This document shows positions 34,606-43,630 of a stretch of DNA of 53,168 bases, piece by piece (within the stretch, counting starts at the first letter, position 1; every line of letters begins with the position of its first letter). This stretch comes from Opitutales bacterium. GTDB lineage: Bacteria; Verrucomicrobiota; Verrucomicrobiia; Opitutales; Opitutaceae. The stretch covers positions 1-53,168 of the forward strand of contig JABITN010000204.1 in NCBI GenBank assembly GCA_018700525.1, in the 5' to 3' direction. A model generated the notes under the pieces. That model searched no databases and had not been told where the DNA came from. It worked only from the letters and a program-made list of their open reading frames with translations. Made by a program: the position numbers and the translations under genes.

Positions 34606-35211
34606 CTATTCGGCAGCTGGTACTTCGTCGGCTGGCTTATCCGCGTTGATACGCTTTACAACTTCCTCGGTGATATCAATCGACGCATCGAAAGAAATAA
34701 CCGCTGGCATGCCGTTTTGCGATGCGCCCGACGTGTCGAGAACCAGCGAAGCCTCACGCTCCTTGGATACCTCGGTGACCACTTCCATTATTTCCTTGGT
34801 AAACAGGCTCATTTGAGTGCCCTGGCGTTGCGCCATTTGGCGTTGCACGTTCTCGGCGAACTGACGCAGCTCATTCTGCTTCTGAGCGATCTCCTGGTAC
34901 TTAATACCGGCGTCTTGCTTCGCTTCGTTGCGAGCTTCCTCGGTCAAGATATCGCTATTGGCCTGTTCTGCCAATTCCGTATACTCTTGCTCCAGAGATT
35001 TACCCTCATCGTTGATCGCTTGAACGCGCTCTTGAGCTTGTTCCTGACTCGACTGGAGTTCTTTGAGGAAATCCTGAACTTTGTAGAATTGCTCTGCAGC
35101 CTTGTTCACGCTGATCGTGAGAATCACGAGCTCAGCCTTCGCGGAGGCTGAACCGAAGCTAGCTACTGCAAGAATTGTTAGGAGGGAAGTGTAGAACTTG
35201 ATAGATTTCAT
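34606..35211 (-). CDS. OmpH/Skp-family periplasmic chaperone
   Basis: A 201-residue protein with a signal peptide (MKSIKFYTSLLTILAVASFG to SASAKA). The mature part is a long charged coiled coil (FLKELQSSQEQAQERVQAIN; KYQEIAQKQNELRQFAENVQ), as in Skp, which holds unfolded outer-membrane proteins on the way to the Bam complex. It is a little longer than E. coli Skp (161). It sits directly after bamA (31-bp gap) and ends with a strong terminator. Confidence 0.87.
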   Translation of the reverse strand: MKSIKFYTSLLTILAVASFGSASAKAELVILTISVNKAAEQFYKVQDFLKELQSSQEQAQERVQAINDEGKSLEQEYTELAEQANSDILTEEARNEAKQDAGIKYQEIAQKQNELRQFAENVQRQMAQRQGTQMSLFTKEIMEVVTEVSKEREASLVLDTSGASQNGMPAVISFDASIDITEEVVKRINADKPADEVPAAE

Positions 35212-35242
35212 AGAGAATTAAAGATTTTGGGAACACTACAAA

Positions 35243-37702
35243 CTATAATCTTCCACCAAATGTAAAGTTGAATTGAGCACCATTGTCATTTCCTCCCGAA
35301 TCAGTGGACCCAGATGTACTCATTGGAATGGCATAATCGAGGCGTAAAGGCGTGCCCATGACTGAAATTCTGATTCCAAAGCCGAAATTGTCGTTCCAAC
35401 CACTCTGGTTCCAGCCAAGCACGACCTGCTGGCCATCAAAAGCGTCTCTCTGGATCTCACGCTTCAAACTAAAATCTCCAGCAGCCTTGTTCACGAAGCC
35501 ACCATCGTAGAATATCGCCCCGCGAAATCCCTCAGTGAATCCGATCGAGTACTCTGCACTAAAGAGACCGTAAGTCTTGCCTCCAATCTCGTAAGGAACT
35601 CGCCCTTGCCCCACTGCTGGAGCGTAAAAACCTTCTTTTGGCGAAACATCGCGAAATTCGAAACCTCGCAAAGTGTTAGGGCCACCTAGGTAAAATCGTT
35701 CTTCATACGGGACGAAGGTACTGTCACCCGCTTCTTTGACGACGCCAGCCCTCAGCAAAACTTCGATAGTCTGCGTATGCCACCGCGTCAGCGGAAGATA
35801 GATAGCATTACGCGATTCAATCTTGTTATATTGAAAGTTACCACCCAATGGTCCACCAGCTGTAGTCAGGTCCAATTCGAAACGCGAACCACTCCACGTG
35901 TTGATAATGCGATCGCGCGTGTCTCGCAAAAGCAGAAGATTTACACTCGAGATGTCTCCATTGCTCTCCTCGAATAATGCACGCTGAGTTTCGTCGATTT
36001 GAGGGCCAAAATCCGAGTAACCGTACTGAACGAGAGAGTAGGAAACTCGACCTTCTATCAGCTCGAACAAGCGCTTGCGAAGCGAGACGTCGAAACCATC
36101 TTGCCCCACCGAATATAAATCCGAAAGACTACTCTCCGTCTTGAATATATTGAAGCCCAGAGCCAAACGCTTTTCGAACAACCACGGTTCTTCGAACGCC
36201 AGCATTATTTGACTCGAAAGCGAACCGATCTGCGCCCGCAAACGGAACTTCTGCCCGTCTCCCTGAAACGCTCCTCGCCAATTCAATAAATCGAAATTCG
36301 ACTGGGTCAGCTCGATAAAGAAAGTACCTTTTTCAAGAGAACTGAATCCCGCTCCAAAGGAAAAATTACCGGTACGCCCTTCTTGAAATGTGATACGTAA
36401 ATCCCGACGCCCAGGAATCTGCGTCGTCTGAGGCGTAAGATTCACGTCTTCGAAATAACGGGTATTCTCTAGTCGCATCTTAGATGCATCCATCCGAACG
36501 CTATCGAACGTACTGCCCGGGCCCATAGCTAGCTCGCGAATGACAACCGTGCTTTTCGTCTTCGTGTTTCCTTCTATCTCAATCGACTCAACTTGGTATT
36601 TCTCGCTCTCGTAAATCTGGTAGACGATGTCCATGTTACCAGTCGTCACATTCGGAATACGGCTGAGGCGAACCCGCGTTTCCATATAGCCGAATTGGCC
36701 GTAGAAATCTTCCAGACGATCGACATCTTCGTCGATTCTCTCAGGACGATAGATATCCCCAGACTTCACTGCTAGCATCATGCGTAGGATATCTCCCTTA
36801 TACAATTCACTACCTTCGAAATCAATACTTCCCACTCTGTACTCTTTGCCCTCGTCAACGGCCACTTCGATCACCATGCGGCGTTTCGATGGGTAAGAGA
36901 ATTTCACCTGCGATTGATCGATTCCAATGTCGAGGTGCCCCTCTTCCATATAAACGTCTTTCAGCGTTTCCAAATCATCTTCGAATTTGTCCGCATCGAA
37001 TTTACCCGAACCCGTAAACAAAGAGAAAATCCCTCTTTTCTTCGTCTTGATCTTACGACGAAGCTTGCGGCTCGAAATGTTCTCGTTCCCTTCGAATTTG
37101 ACCTTGGTAATCTTGTATTTACCGCCCTCGCGGATCTTGTAGACCACATTTCCGAAACCCGTCGCAGGATTACGGTCTATCTCATATTCAACGCGAGCCT
37201 GAGAAAAACCGCGCTTTAAATAATAATCCTTCAGAGCCTTCGCCCCGTCTTTGACCCTCCGCTCATTGAGAACGTGATTCACCGATACTTCTAACTCCTT
37301 CTCTAGACGATTATCCCGCAATTTCTGATTGCCATCGAAACTGATCGACGCGACGCGAAACTTCGGGCGAATATCGAATAGAAGATCGACTTCCTTTTCG
37401 CCTACCGGCTGAAGACGAACCTCGATGTGCTCGAACAGTTGGGTGCGATAAAGCGTCCGAATATCGCGGTCGATCGCTATCTGATCGTAATCCTCTCCTT
37501 CGCGAAGCGACATATTCGCCCGGGCGACCTCTTCGTTCACATTCGAAAGACCCGTGAAGTTAACGATGAGCCTCCGAATCTTCGGCGGCTGCGGTTCTTC
37601 AGGCGATGACCCTACGTCCTGAGCTAAGCCTACCGAAAACAGACCGATAGCCAAAAGTGGAAGAAGAAGGAATCTGGCGGAGCTATTCCGTGTAATTTTC
37701 AA
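35243..37702 (-). CDS. bamA: Outer-membrane protein assembly factor BamA (Omp85)
   Basis: An 819-residue outer-membrane protein with a signal peptide (MKITRNSSARFLLLPLLAIG). Five POTRA domains are visible in series, beginning at RLIVNFTGLSNVNEEVARAN, VASISFDGNQKLRDNRLEKE, ITKVKFEGNENISSRKLRRK, VGSIDFEGSELYKGDILRMM and VESIEIEGNTKTKSTVVIRE. The Omp85 barrel follows, with YLGGPNTLRGFEFRDVSP (the conserved loop-6 RGF motif). The last residues are FNFTFGGRL, so the terminal residue is Leu, not Phe or Trp. The start overlaps the end of dnaB by 20 bp, which implies coupled expression. Confidence 0.96.
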   Translation of the reverse strand: MKITRNSSARFLLLPLLAIGLFSVGLAQDVGSSPEEPQPPKIRRLIVNFTGLSNVNEEVARANMSLREGEDYDQIAIDRDIRTLYRTQLFEHIEVRLQPVGEKEVDLLFDIRPKFRVASISFDGNQKLRDNRLEKELEVSVNHVLNERRVKDGAKALKDYYLKRGFSQARVEYEIDRNPATGFGNVVYKIREGGKYKITKVKFEGNENISSRKLRRKIKTKKRGIFSLFTGSGKFDADKFEDDLETLKDVYMEEGHLDIGIDQSQVKFSYPSKRRMVIEVAVDEGKEYRVGSIDFEGSELYKGDILRMMLAVKSGDIYRPERIDEDVDRLEDFYGQFGYMETRVRLSRIPNVTTGNMDIVYQIYESEKYQVESIEIEGNTKTKSTVVIRELAMGPGSTFDSVRMDASKMRLENTRYFEDVNLTPQTTQIPGRRDLRITFQEGRTGNFSFGAGFSSLEKGTFFIELTQSNFDLLNWRGAFQGDGQKFRLRAQIGSLSSQIMLAFEEPWLFEKRLALGFNIFKTESSLSDLYSVGQDGFDVSLRKRLFELIEGRVSYSLVQYGYSDFGPQIDETQRALFEESNGDISSVNLLLLRDTRDRIINTWSGSRFELDLTTAGGPLGGNFQYNKIESRNAIYLPLTRWHTQTIEVLLRAGVVKEAGDSTFVPYEERFYLGGPNTLRGFEFRDVSPKEGFYAPAVGQGRVPYEIGGKTYGLFSAEYSIGFTEGFRGAIFYDGGFVNKAAGDFSLKREIQRDAFDGQQVVLGWNQSGWNDNFGFGIRISVMGTPLRLDYAIPMSTSGSTDSGGNDNGAQFNFTFGGRL

Positions 37703-39080
37703 AGCGAGTATATTCTTTTCGGAAGTTAAGTTTCAAATCTCCAACCGGACCATTACGTTGCTTGGCGATAATTAGGTCCGCGGTGTCAGCTGCAACTGAA
37801 AACTCATCTCCTACATCTTTTGGTCGAGCAAGCAGCAAAACCACGTCTGCATCCTGCTCTATAGAGCCTGATTCACGGAGGTCTGAGAGTTTCGGTTGTC
37901 GTTTTTCTTTTTCTGAGTCACGGTTAAGCTGACTTAGAACAATAACGGGAACGTTGAGTTCCTTAGCGAGTGTTTTTAATCCACGCGATATTTCAGAAAT
38001 CTGTTGTTCGCGTTGAATTTTGGGGTCCGTACCAGCAAGGAGCTGCAAATAATCGATCACGATCAACCCCATTTTATCGTTACGCGCCCAAATTCGTCGA
38101 GCCTTAGCGCGGAGTTGATTGATCGTTACCTGACCCGAATCGTCGATCCACATGCGGGCATTCTTCAGCTCCTTTGCCGCCTGGGCGAGAGCCTGCTGCT
38201 CTTCTTTGTTAACAAATCCTTCTCGTAAGCGCTGAGAGCTCACTTTGGCGCGGCTTGTCAGTAAACGCATCGCCAATTGCTCGGCACTCATTTCCAAACT
38301 GAAAATCAAAACCCCTGCACCGTCCGCCCCCGGCTTTTCTGGCAAGGCAACCGCTTCGGCTATATTCATCGCCAAACTCGTCTTTCCCATAGAGGGCCGA
38401 GCCGCTAAGATTATCATTTCCTGCCCATGCAGCCCGAAGGTCATCTTATCAAGATCCACGAAACCCGACGACAAGCCAGCCAGCTCACCGCGACCGGCGA
38501 TCAGCTTTTGAACGAGCTTCACCGCATCGTCGACTGATTTCTTAATCGGCTGCGACGTATCGGCTACTCGATCATCGCTGATTGCGAAGATCTCTTTCTC
38601 GATATCGTCGATGAAATTCTCCAAACCACCATCGAGCTGGGGCTCGAAACAGTTTTTAACCGTTTTGGTCGCCGTATGGATAAGACGGCGCAACAGGTAT
38701 TTCTCTCGCACAACGTCGAGAAAGTAATTTGCGTGAGCTGTCGTTTCGATCTGCGTCGCCAGTTCGACTAAATAAACCGGTCCGCCCACATCAGCGAGCT
38801 GGCCACGATTGTTCAGCTCTTCCGCAAGAACCTTGGCATCGAGAATCGATTTCTCTTCGAAAACCTCAACGCAGGTCGCGTAAATCGTTTGATGGGCAGG
38901 ACTATAGAAGGCATCATTCGGCAGCTTCTGAGCCATACACCGGGAAATCACTTCCGCGGGATCGATCAGACAAGCCGCAAGCAACCCTTTTTCCGCATCC
39001 AAACTATGCGGTAAAGTACGCCCCGCAGTCGCTAGATCTACGGGAGCGTTGAGATTGGAACTCGCAGGCTTAGCCGGCAT
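37683..39080 (-). CDS. dnaB: Replicative DNA helicase DnaB
   Basis: A 465-residue hexameric helicase of the replication fork. The N-terminal domain (LPHSLDAEKGLLAACLIDPA) and the RecA-like C-terminal domain are complete. Walker A is ILAARPSMGKTSLAMN (about 225-240) and Walker B is LIVIDYLQLLAG. The DnaB signature SDLRESGSIEQDADVVLLLA is present. No intein is found. It lies between rplI and bamA; rplI-dnaB is a common order in bacteria, but the 20-bp overlap with bamA is not. Confidence 0.97.
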   Translation of the reverse strand: MPAKPASSNLNAPVDLATAGRTLPHSLDAEKGLLAACLIDPAEVISRCMAQKLPNDAFYSPAHQTIYATCVEVFEEKSILDAKVLAEELNNRGQLADVGGPVYLVELATQIETTAHANYFLDVVREKYLLRRLIHTATKTVKNCFEPQLDGGLENFIDDIEKEIFAISDDRVADTSQPIKKSVDDAVKLVQKLIAGRGELAGLSSGFVDLDKMTFGLHGQEMIILAARPSMGKTSLAMNIAEAVALPEKPGADGAGVLIFSLEMSAEQLAMRLLTSRAKVSSQRLREGFVNKEEQQALAQAAKELKNARMWIDDSGQVTINQLRAKARRIWARNDKMGLIVIDYLQLLAGTDPKIQREQQISEISRGLKTLAKELNVPVIVLSQLNRDSEKEKRQPKLSDLRESGSIEQDADVVLLLARPKDVGDEFSVAADTADLIIAKQRNGPVGDLKLNFRKEYTRFENYTE

Positions 39081-39108
39081 GACCGTTTATAAGCCTCTCG
39101 GTTCTCAA

Positions 39109-39624
39109 TCAGACTTCAGAAGCAGGCGCTTCCTCTTTTTTGGAGGCAGCTTCTTCTTCTACGATTGGATTCTCGGACACGACGTCGAATTTCAATTCAG
39201 CTTCGACATCTTGGTAAACCTTGATGGATACCGTGTGTTGGCCCAATTCCTTAATAGGAGCCTCGAGCTGGACTTGCTTGCGCACCATTGCATCGAATCC
39301 GGCTTCCACAAGCTTCTCGTGAATATTGATCGCGGTAACCGCGCCGAACATCTTTCCGGAATCGCCAGTCTTTACGGCAATCGCGAAATGCGTCGAGGCA
39401 ATCTTAGTCGCTTGAGCTCTCGCATCTTCGAGATTCTTAGCTTCGCGCTCCGCGCGACGCGCCTTCAGCGCTTCGATTTGCTTGCGATTTCCCCGAGTAA
39501 CGGGAACCGCCATTTTTTGCGGGTAAAGGAAATTGCGAGCAAAACCCGCTTTTACCTGAACCTGATCGCCTTCCGCGCCCAATGATTCGACGGGTTGGAT
39601 GAGTAGAACTTCGCTAGTAGCCAT
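39109..39624 (-). CDS. rplI: 50S ribosomal protein L9
   Basis: A 171-residue protein. The N-terminal RNA-binding domain has LIQPVESLGAEGDQVQVKAG, FARNFLYPQKMAVPVT, the L9 signature. A long linker helix rich in Lys/Arg/Ala follows (KQIEALKARRAEREAKNLED), and then the C-terminal domain. The tail from about residue 150 is acidic (SENPIVEEEAASKKEEAPAS) and longer than in E. coli (149 residues). It directly follows ssb with a 42-bp gap; rpsR, usual at this place, is absent. Confidence 0.96.
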   Translation of the reverse strand: MATSEVLLIQPVESLGAEGDQVQVKAGFARNFLYPQKMAVPVTRGNRKQIEALKARRAEREAKNLEDARAQATKIASTHFAIAVKTGDSGKMFGAVTAINIHEKLVEAGFDAMVRKQVQLEAPIKELGQHTVSIKVYQDVEAELKFDVVSENPIVEEEAASKKEEAPASEV

Positions 39625-39666
39625 GGCCTTGGTATGTTTTAAAAAATGTAATTGATGAGAGGTTTA

Positions 39667-40128
39667 TTAGAAAGGAACGTCTTCCTCGATATCTTCGCTT
39701 TTCTGAGAAGACGCAGGCGTCGGGGCAGCAGAACCGCTTTCGGAACGCTGCTGAGGGACGGATTGCGACGGGTTGAAACTACCACCGCCGCCTTCGCCCT
39801 TCTGGCTGATAAGCTGCATGTTTTCCAAGACAACTTTCATCTTGCTGCGCTTCTCGCCTTCCTTGTTCTCCCAGGAGTCCAGCTTCAAACGGCCTTCCAC
39901 GAATAGTGGATGCCCTTTGGAAACGTATTTGGAAACCGTCTCAGCTTGGCGTCCCCAGGCTTCCACGTCCACAAAAGTCGTTTCTTCCTGACGCTCGCCA
40001 TTGGAGTTGTTGTACACGCGATTGACCGCAAGACCGAATTGGCACACAGCCGTGCCCGAAGGGGTGGCGCGCAATTCAGGATCGCGCGTCAGATTGCCCA
40101 TTAGGAAAACTTTGTTGAAATTCGGCAT
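39667..40128 (-). CDS. ssb: Single-stranded DNA-binding protein
   Basis: A 153-residue protein. The OB fold occupies residues 1 to about 105 (FNKVFLMGNLTRDPELRATP; TTFVDVEAWGRQAETVSKYV; KGHPLFVEGRLKLDSWE). A Gly/Ser/Gln-rich disordered linker follows. The acidic tip ends EDIEEDVPF, the partner-recruiting tail of SSB. It sits between rpsF and rplI. Confidence 0.97.
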   Translation of the reverse strand: MPNFNKVFLMGNLTRDPELRATPSGTAVCQFGLAVNRVYNNSNGERQEETTFVDVEAWGRQAETVSKYVSKGHPLFVEGRLKLDSWENKEGEKRSKMKVVLENMQLISQKGEGGGGSFNPSQSVPQQRSESGSAAPTPASSQKSEDIEEDVPF

Positions 40129-40161
40129 TGGATCTTTGCTGGGTCGAGGATTCTAGCGCGA

Positions 40162-40446
40162 TTAAACGCGCTGAATGATCTTATGCGATACCAACTTATT
40201 CAAGCGAAGAGTTTCGTCGATCTTGCCTGGAAGAGTAGCGTCGCCGCTGATCATATATTGAGCGTAAACTCCAGACACGTAGCGACGGTCCGCTGCGCGA
40301 GCAAAGTCTTGCTTGCCGATGTCAGCAGTTTTGGACACTTCTGCGCCCACTTTCTCGAGCTCGCCCTTGAGGCTGCCGACGAGTTCGTCGACACTCTCTT
40401 CGCGTCCACGCGTATCGAGAATGAATGTTGCCTTATAGTTGGCCAT
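40162..40446 (-). CDS. rpsF: 30S ribosomal protein S6
   Basis: A 94-residue protein matching S6: YKATFILDTRGREESVDELV at the start and KQDFARAADRRYVSGVYAQY in the middle, with the usual ferredoxin-like length. It overlaps the end of pth by 14 bp and is followed by ssb after 33 bp. S6 normally pairs with S18 in the small subunit; the gene for S18 is not in this cluster. Confidence 0.95.
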   Translation of the reverse strand: MANYKATFILDTRGREESVDELVGSLKGELEKVGAEVSKTADIGKQDFARAADRRYVSGVYAQYMISGDATLPGKIDETLRLNKLVSHKIIQRV

Positions 40447-41038
40447 CTTCTATGTTTTTCGTTTTACAGTTTATGTGATTCATTGCCTTTTCCGTTCCGT
40501 CTCGGATCAGCCGTTCTAGGCAGTCCAAGTGATAGTCCATCGAGGCGTTTATCGAAATCTGGTCTTCTTGACTGAATTTCCCAAGCACGTAATCAGCAAG
40601 ATCCATCTCTTTATGCGTTTTCTGGCCGATGCCGACTCGAAGACGCGTAAAGGTGGGCTTAATCCGAGCGATAATATCCGCCAGGCCGTTATGACCGCCG
40701 GATCCACCGCGTTCACTGACCTTCGCTACGCCAACATCAAGGTTGATATCGTCATGGATAATCAGCGTTTCTTCAGGCGGTACTCTATAATAGCTGCAAA
40801 CTTTCTGAATGCTGACCCCGCTTTCGTTCATAAACGTCCTGGGTTTCAGCAAATGCAGCTTGCAGCCATCTTCCAACAGAAGTTGGGAAAGATCGCCTTT
40901 GAGATTGCGTTGCTTCGTCCATTCGCTGGCACCGCATTTTGCGGCGAAGGCATCGATAATGCGAAATCCGATATTGTGACGGGTACTGTCGTACTCGCTA
41001 CCAGGATTTCCGAGACCGACGATTAGCCGATAGCTCAT
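40433..41038 (-). CDS. pth: Peptidyl-tRNA hydrolase
   Basis: The ATG at 41038 gives 201 residues and puts the family start MSYRLIVGLGNPGSEYDSTR at the N-terminus; an extra 11 upstream codons are unlikely. Asn11 and His21 (GLGNPG...TRHNIGF) are the substrate-binding and catalytic residues. LLKPRTFMNESG and the GGSGGHNGLADI motif are intact. The enzyme releases tRNA from stalled peptidyl-tRNA. It overlaps rpsF by 14 bp. A terminator separates it from rplY, the usual partner upstream. Confidence 0.95.
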   Translation of the reverse strand: MSYRLIVGLGNPGSEYDSTRHNIGFRIIDAFAAKCGASEWTKQRNLKGDLSQLLLEDGCKLHLLKPRTFMNESGVSIQKVCSYYRVPPEETLIIHDDINLDVGVAKVSERGGSGGHNGLADIIARIKPTFTRLRVGIGQKTHKEMDLADYVLGKFSQEDQISINASMDYHLDCLERLIRDGTEKAMNHINCKTKNIEDGQL

Positions 41039-41076
41039 GGAAGAAACGGTTGGGAAGATTGAAAAGAACAAAAAAA

Positions 41077-41103
41077 CGAGCCGCTAGCGATTGCCAGGGC
41101 TCG
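41077..41103 (-). terminator. Rho-independent terminator between rplY and pth
   Basis: Minus-strand stem CGAGCC...GGCTCG, with about 15 nt of loop, is followed by a run of seven T. It lies 17 bp after the rplY stop and may be read through or act as an attenuator for pth. Confidence 0.8.
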
Positions 41104-41119
41104 CGGAGAGAGGTGTACC

Positions 41120-41674
41120 CTACATGATGACTGTGAATACTGGCTGCTCAGCATGATCCAGATATCCTACGCCTTCGAGAGCAGGCAGCTCTTTGATGTG
41201 GATGAGGTCGCCGACCGCCAATTCCGTCACGTCGACTTCGATAAAATCAGGGATATCCTTCGGCAAACAACGAACCGAGACTTTGTGAGCCACTGTTTCC
41301 AAAGTGCCGCCATCGTTCTTCACGCCGGTCGCTTTTCCACTAGGATGAACCGGAATATCGAGGACTACCACTTCGTCATCGGCGACTTGACGAAAATCGA
41401 CATGGATATAGGTGTCCTTGATCGCGTGACGCTGTACTTCTTGAATAATAGAAGTGCGCGGTTTGCTGTTATCTTCTACGAGCTGGACTACAGGAGCGTT
41501 GTTTCCAATCGCCTTCAATAGCACACGCAATTCTCTTACGTCGACGGAAAGCTTCGAAGGCTCTCTTGTTTTACCATAGGCTACAGCTGGGACCTTGCCT
41601 TCCAGGCGCAGACGTCCGGAATGGGCAGATCCGCCGTTTTTACGGGAGGAAGCGTTAATTGTAAGCTGTTTCAT
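41120..41674 (-). CDS. rplY: 50S ribosomal protein L25/Ctc
   Basis: A 184-residue protein from the ATG at 41674; an ATG six codons earlier (41692) is an alternative. The N-terminal 5S rRNA-binding domain has LTINASSRKNGGSAHSGRLR and GKVPAVAYGKTREPSKLSVD. The C-terminal beta domain (TL5/Ctc type) follows (VSVRCLPKDIPDFIEVDVTE; LAVGDLIHIKELPALEGV), so this is the long, two-domain form. It is transcribed before pth, a frequent pairing. A tRNA-Asn gene lies divergently upstream. Confidence 0.93.
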   Translation of the reverse strand: MKQLTINASSRKNGGSAHSGRLRLEGKVPAVAYGKTREPSKLSVDVRELRVLLKAIGNNAPVVQLVEDNSKPRTSIIQEVQRHAIKDTYIHVDFRQVADDEVVVLDIPVHPSGKATGVKNDGGTLETVAHKVSVRCLPKDIPDFIEVDVTELAVGDLIHIKELPALEGVGYLDHAEQPVFTVIM

Positions 41675-41846
41675 TTTAGTGAAATCCGACATCTCAAAGG
41701 CATCGCGCCAATGTGAGAAGCCGAGTAACGTAAGGGGCAGTCCTCGGAAATCAATCAAAAGTTTCGCTTAATCACACATTTCTAAAAAAAGCTTCACCAA
41801 AGGGTTGACAAGGCTCTAACAAAGCGACTTCTTCCTCCCCCATCGT

Positions 41847-41921
<75 letters not shown>

Positions 41922-42422
41922 TTCCAACGATAACCGTCCATTCCCAGGGGCGGTTTTTTTGTGCCTAAACATTGCCTCCAATCGGGAAAACGCCGCAAAA
42001 CGCCCTCAATTTCCAGTTCCTCGAAACGCCTTCCAAACCATAGTCTAAAAGCTACCCTCATATCGAACCGATAACCGCCTTCTTCTTTTAAAAGTATACT
42101 TATTTTTCGCCTCGTTGCATGCGTGAGTTCTATTTTTCCGAACAACGACAAAATTGGCACCATAATCAATCTGGAAAACCCCGATCCTTCCCCATTTCAT
42201 TCCCCCGAAATATTTTAGCCCTAACGCAGTCACGAAAAAGTCGCCCCAACAAGATTCCCCAAGCTATCGCCACCCAAACAGGAGGCCCCATCTCCTTGAA
42301 CTAACCCATCCACACTCCCATATCCAATCGATCGCCACTCGTCTGTCCTTTTCTTCGTTTACACAAACACCTAGGCAAAGCAAAAGTTGCATCCTCCAAT
42401 AATCCCTTTCATATGATTCGGG
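41922..42422. other. 501-bp stretch after tRNA-Asn without a gene
   Basis: Apart from the tRNA terminator nothing coding is supported. Minus-strand frames ending in tRNA-antisense sequence (GCPGRIRTYDQVINSHL) are an artefact. The region has many short A/T-rich runs. No integrase, attachment-site repeat or IS end was found. Confidence 0.6.
41932..41960 (+). terminator. Rho-independent terminator of the tRNA-Asn gene
   Basis: AACCGTCC pairs with GGGCGGTT (one G-U pair) around 8 nt, followed by seven T. It starts 11 bp after the tRNA CCA end. Confidence 0.92.
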
Positions 42423-42668
42423 ATGGCACGACCCATCGGATGGAACAAACGAGACCCAGAATTGGGTAAGCTAAAGATCGAAGCGCGATTCTTCGGCGAT
42501 AAACTCACCTTTCTTCGGCAAGCTGGACGCTTCGAAGAATGGGAAGAATTCATTCCCGACGAAGAAGACTGGGATATCGTCACCAAACTCGCCGAAAACA
42601 AATTCCATCGCGGCAAAGTCCAAAAGAAACACATGCGAGTCATCCTCGCTCGAGGCAACAAAGTTTAA
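42423..42668 (+). CDS. Small basic hypothetical protein
   Basis: An 81-residue soluble protein starting MARPIGWNKRDPELGKLKIE. It is rich in Lys/Arg and Glu, with an acidic middle stretch (FEEWEEFIPDEEDWDI) and a basic end (FHRGKVQKKHMRVILARGNK). I do not recognise a family. The frame has codon use like its neighbours and a plausible start. It converges on the GvpL/F-family gene with only 8 bp between the stops. It could be a small regulatory or nucleic-acid-binding protein, but nothing proves that. Confidence 0.55.
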   Translation: MARPIGWNKRDPELGKLKIEARFFGDKLTFLRQAGRFEEWEEFIPDEEDWDIVTKLAENKFHRGKVQKKHMRVILARGNKV

Positions 42669-42676
42669 GCTACCTT

Positions 42677-43423
42677 TTAAGCGTAAGCGATCTTGCTCAC
42701 ATTGCAAAAATGCTGCGGGGCCCACGGTCCATTTAACGAAAACAGCAAGTCCCCGCCCCAAAGCTCTGCCGCATCGTAAATCGATTTCTCGAAAACCTTC
42801 AAACGCTCGCGATTGACCAGGCAATTGAAAGTCGCCACCGCATGATCGCGATGAATCAATCGACTGCGGGCGATTTCCGCGCACCAGGGACCGATAAGCT
42901 CATCGACCTTGCTCGCATAAGCGTCCTTTTCCTTCTTCAGCTCATGCTCGAATTTCTCGCACTTGCGAGCCCGATCGCCTAAGGAGTAAAGCAAACGCCC
43001 ATTGACGACCTTCGCCTTCTCCTCCCCTAAAAAGGGATACTTCCCGACCATATATTCAAACAAATCGTTAGATGCGAATCGCAACGCAACCTCCATCTCA
43101 ACCTTGTTGAAGACACGATGCAGCTCAATCCGCAAATGCTCTTGGTTTTTCAACAGAACATCCTCGACCGCTGGCAAATTCTTGAGCGTAAGACCGAATT
43201 CCAACGGAATAATACTCGCCTGATCCATCAAACCGCGAATCACCTGCTGATGAGCGAAAATATCCTTACCTCGGATATGTAGCGTATCGTAATCGTAACT
43301 ACTCACGATCGCTGAAACATCTCCACAAGTGACCAGAAAAAGCCCTCGATCATCTACCCCACTTAGATCTTCAAAATCATGAGGGGCGCTAGAAAGCGTA
43401 AAGCCGTACAGGTAGATGCTCAT
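42677..43423 (-). CDS. GvpL/GvpF-family protein, orphan
   Basis: The ATG at 43423 gives 248 residues beginning MSIYLYGFTLSSAPHDFEDL. The pattern fits the gas-vesicle GvpL/GvpF family: GVDDRGLFLVTCGDVSAIVS, AHQQVIRGLMDQASIIPLEF, KVEMEVALRF and the ending LFSLNGPWAPQHFCNV, close to the family's SGPWPPYNF motif. In gas-vesicle clusters this protein binds GvpA during assembly. No other gvp gene is nearby, so the role here is open. A start 26 codons upstream is unlikely because it would add a stretch foreign to the family. Confidence 0.82.
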   Translation of the reverse strand: MSIYLYGFTLSSAPHDFEDLSGVDDRGLFLVTCGDVSAIVSSYDYDTLHIRGKDIFAHQQVIRGLMDQASIIPLEFGLTLKNLPAVEDVLLKNQEHLRIELHRVFNKVEMEVALRFASNDLFEYMVGKYPFLGEEKAKVVNGRLLYSLGDRARKCEKFEHELKKEKDAYASKVDELIGPWCAEIARSRLIHRDHAVATFNCLVNRERLKVFEKSIYDAAELWGGDLLFSLNGPWAPQHFCNVSKIAYA

Positions 43424-43630
43424 ATGGTGGCGTAAAGTGGGAATCCAATAGAAGAGGATGCAGAAAACATCCCTGATCGTTAAAATAACGTCAACAAACA
43501 AGCCCTGCCAGTCAATGCGATCCGCTCATTCCCGAAGCCAAGGGGGAATCCACCACAACCTCTTTAGGGCTACAATAAGTAGTAGACACTAAGACTAGAA
43601 CCTTCGCTTCACATTTGAAAACGCAAAGAT

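Noticed and set aside
41805-41846. Sigma70-type promoter for tRNA-Asn
   Set aside because: TTGACA is present at 41805, but no -10 box at the right distance can be seen, so it is mentioned only with the tRNA.
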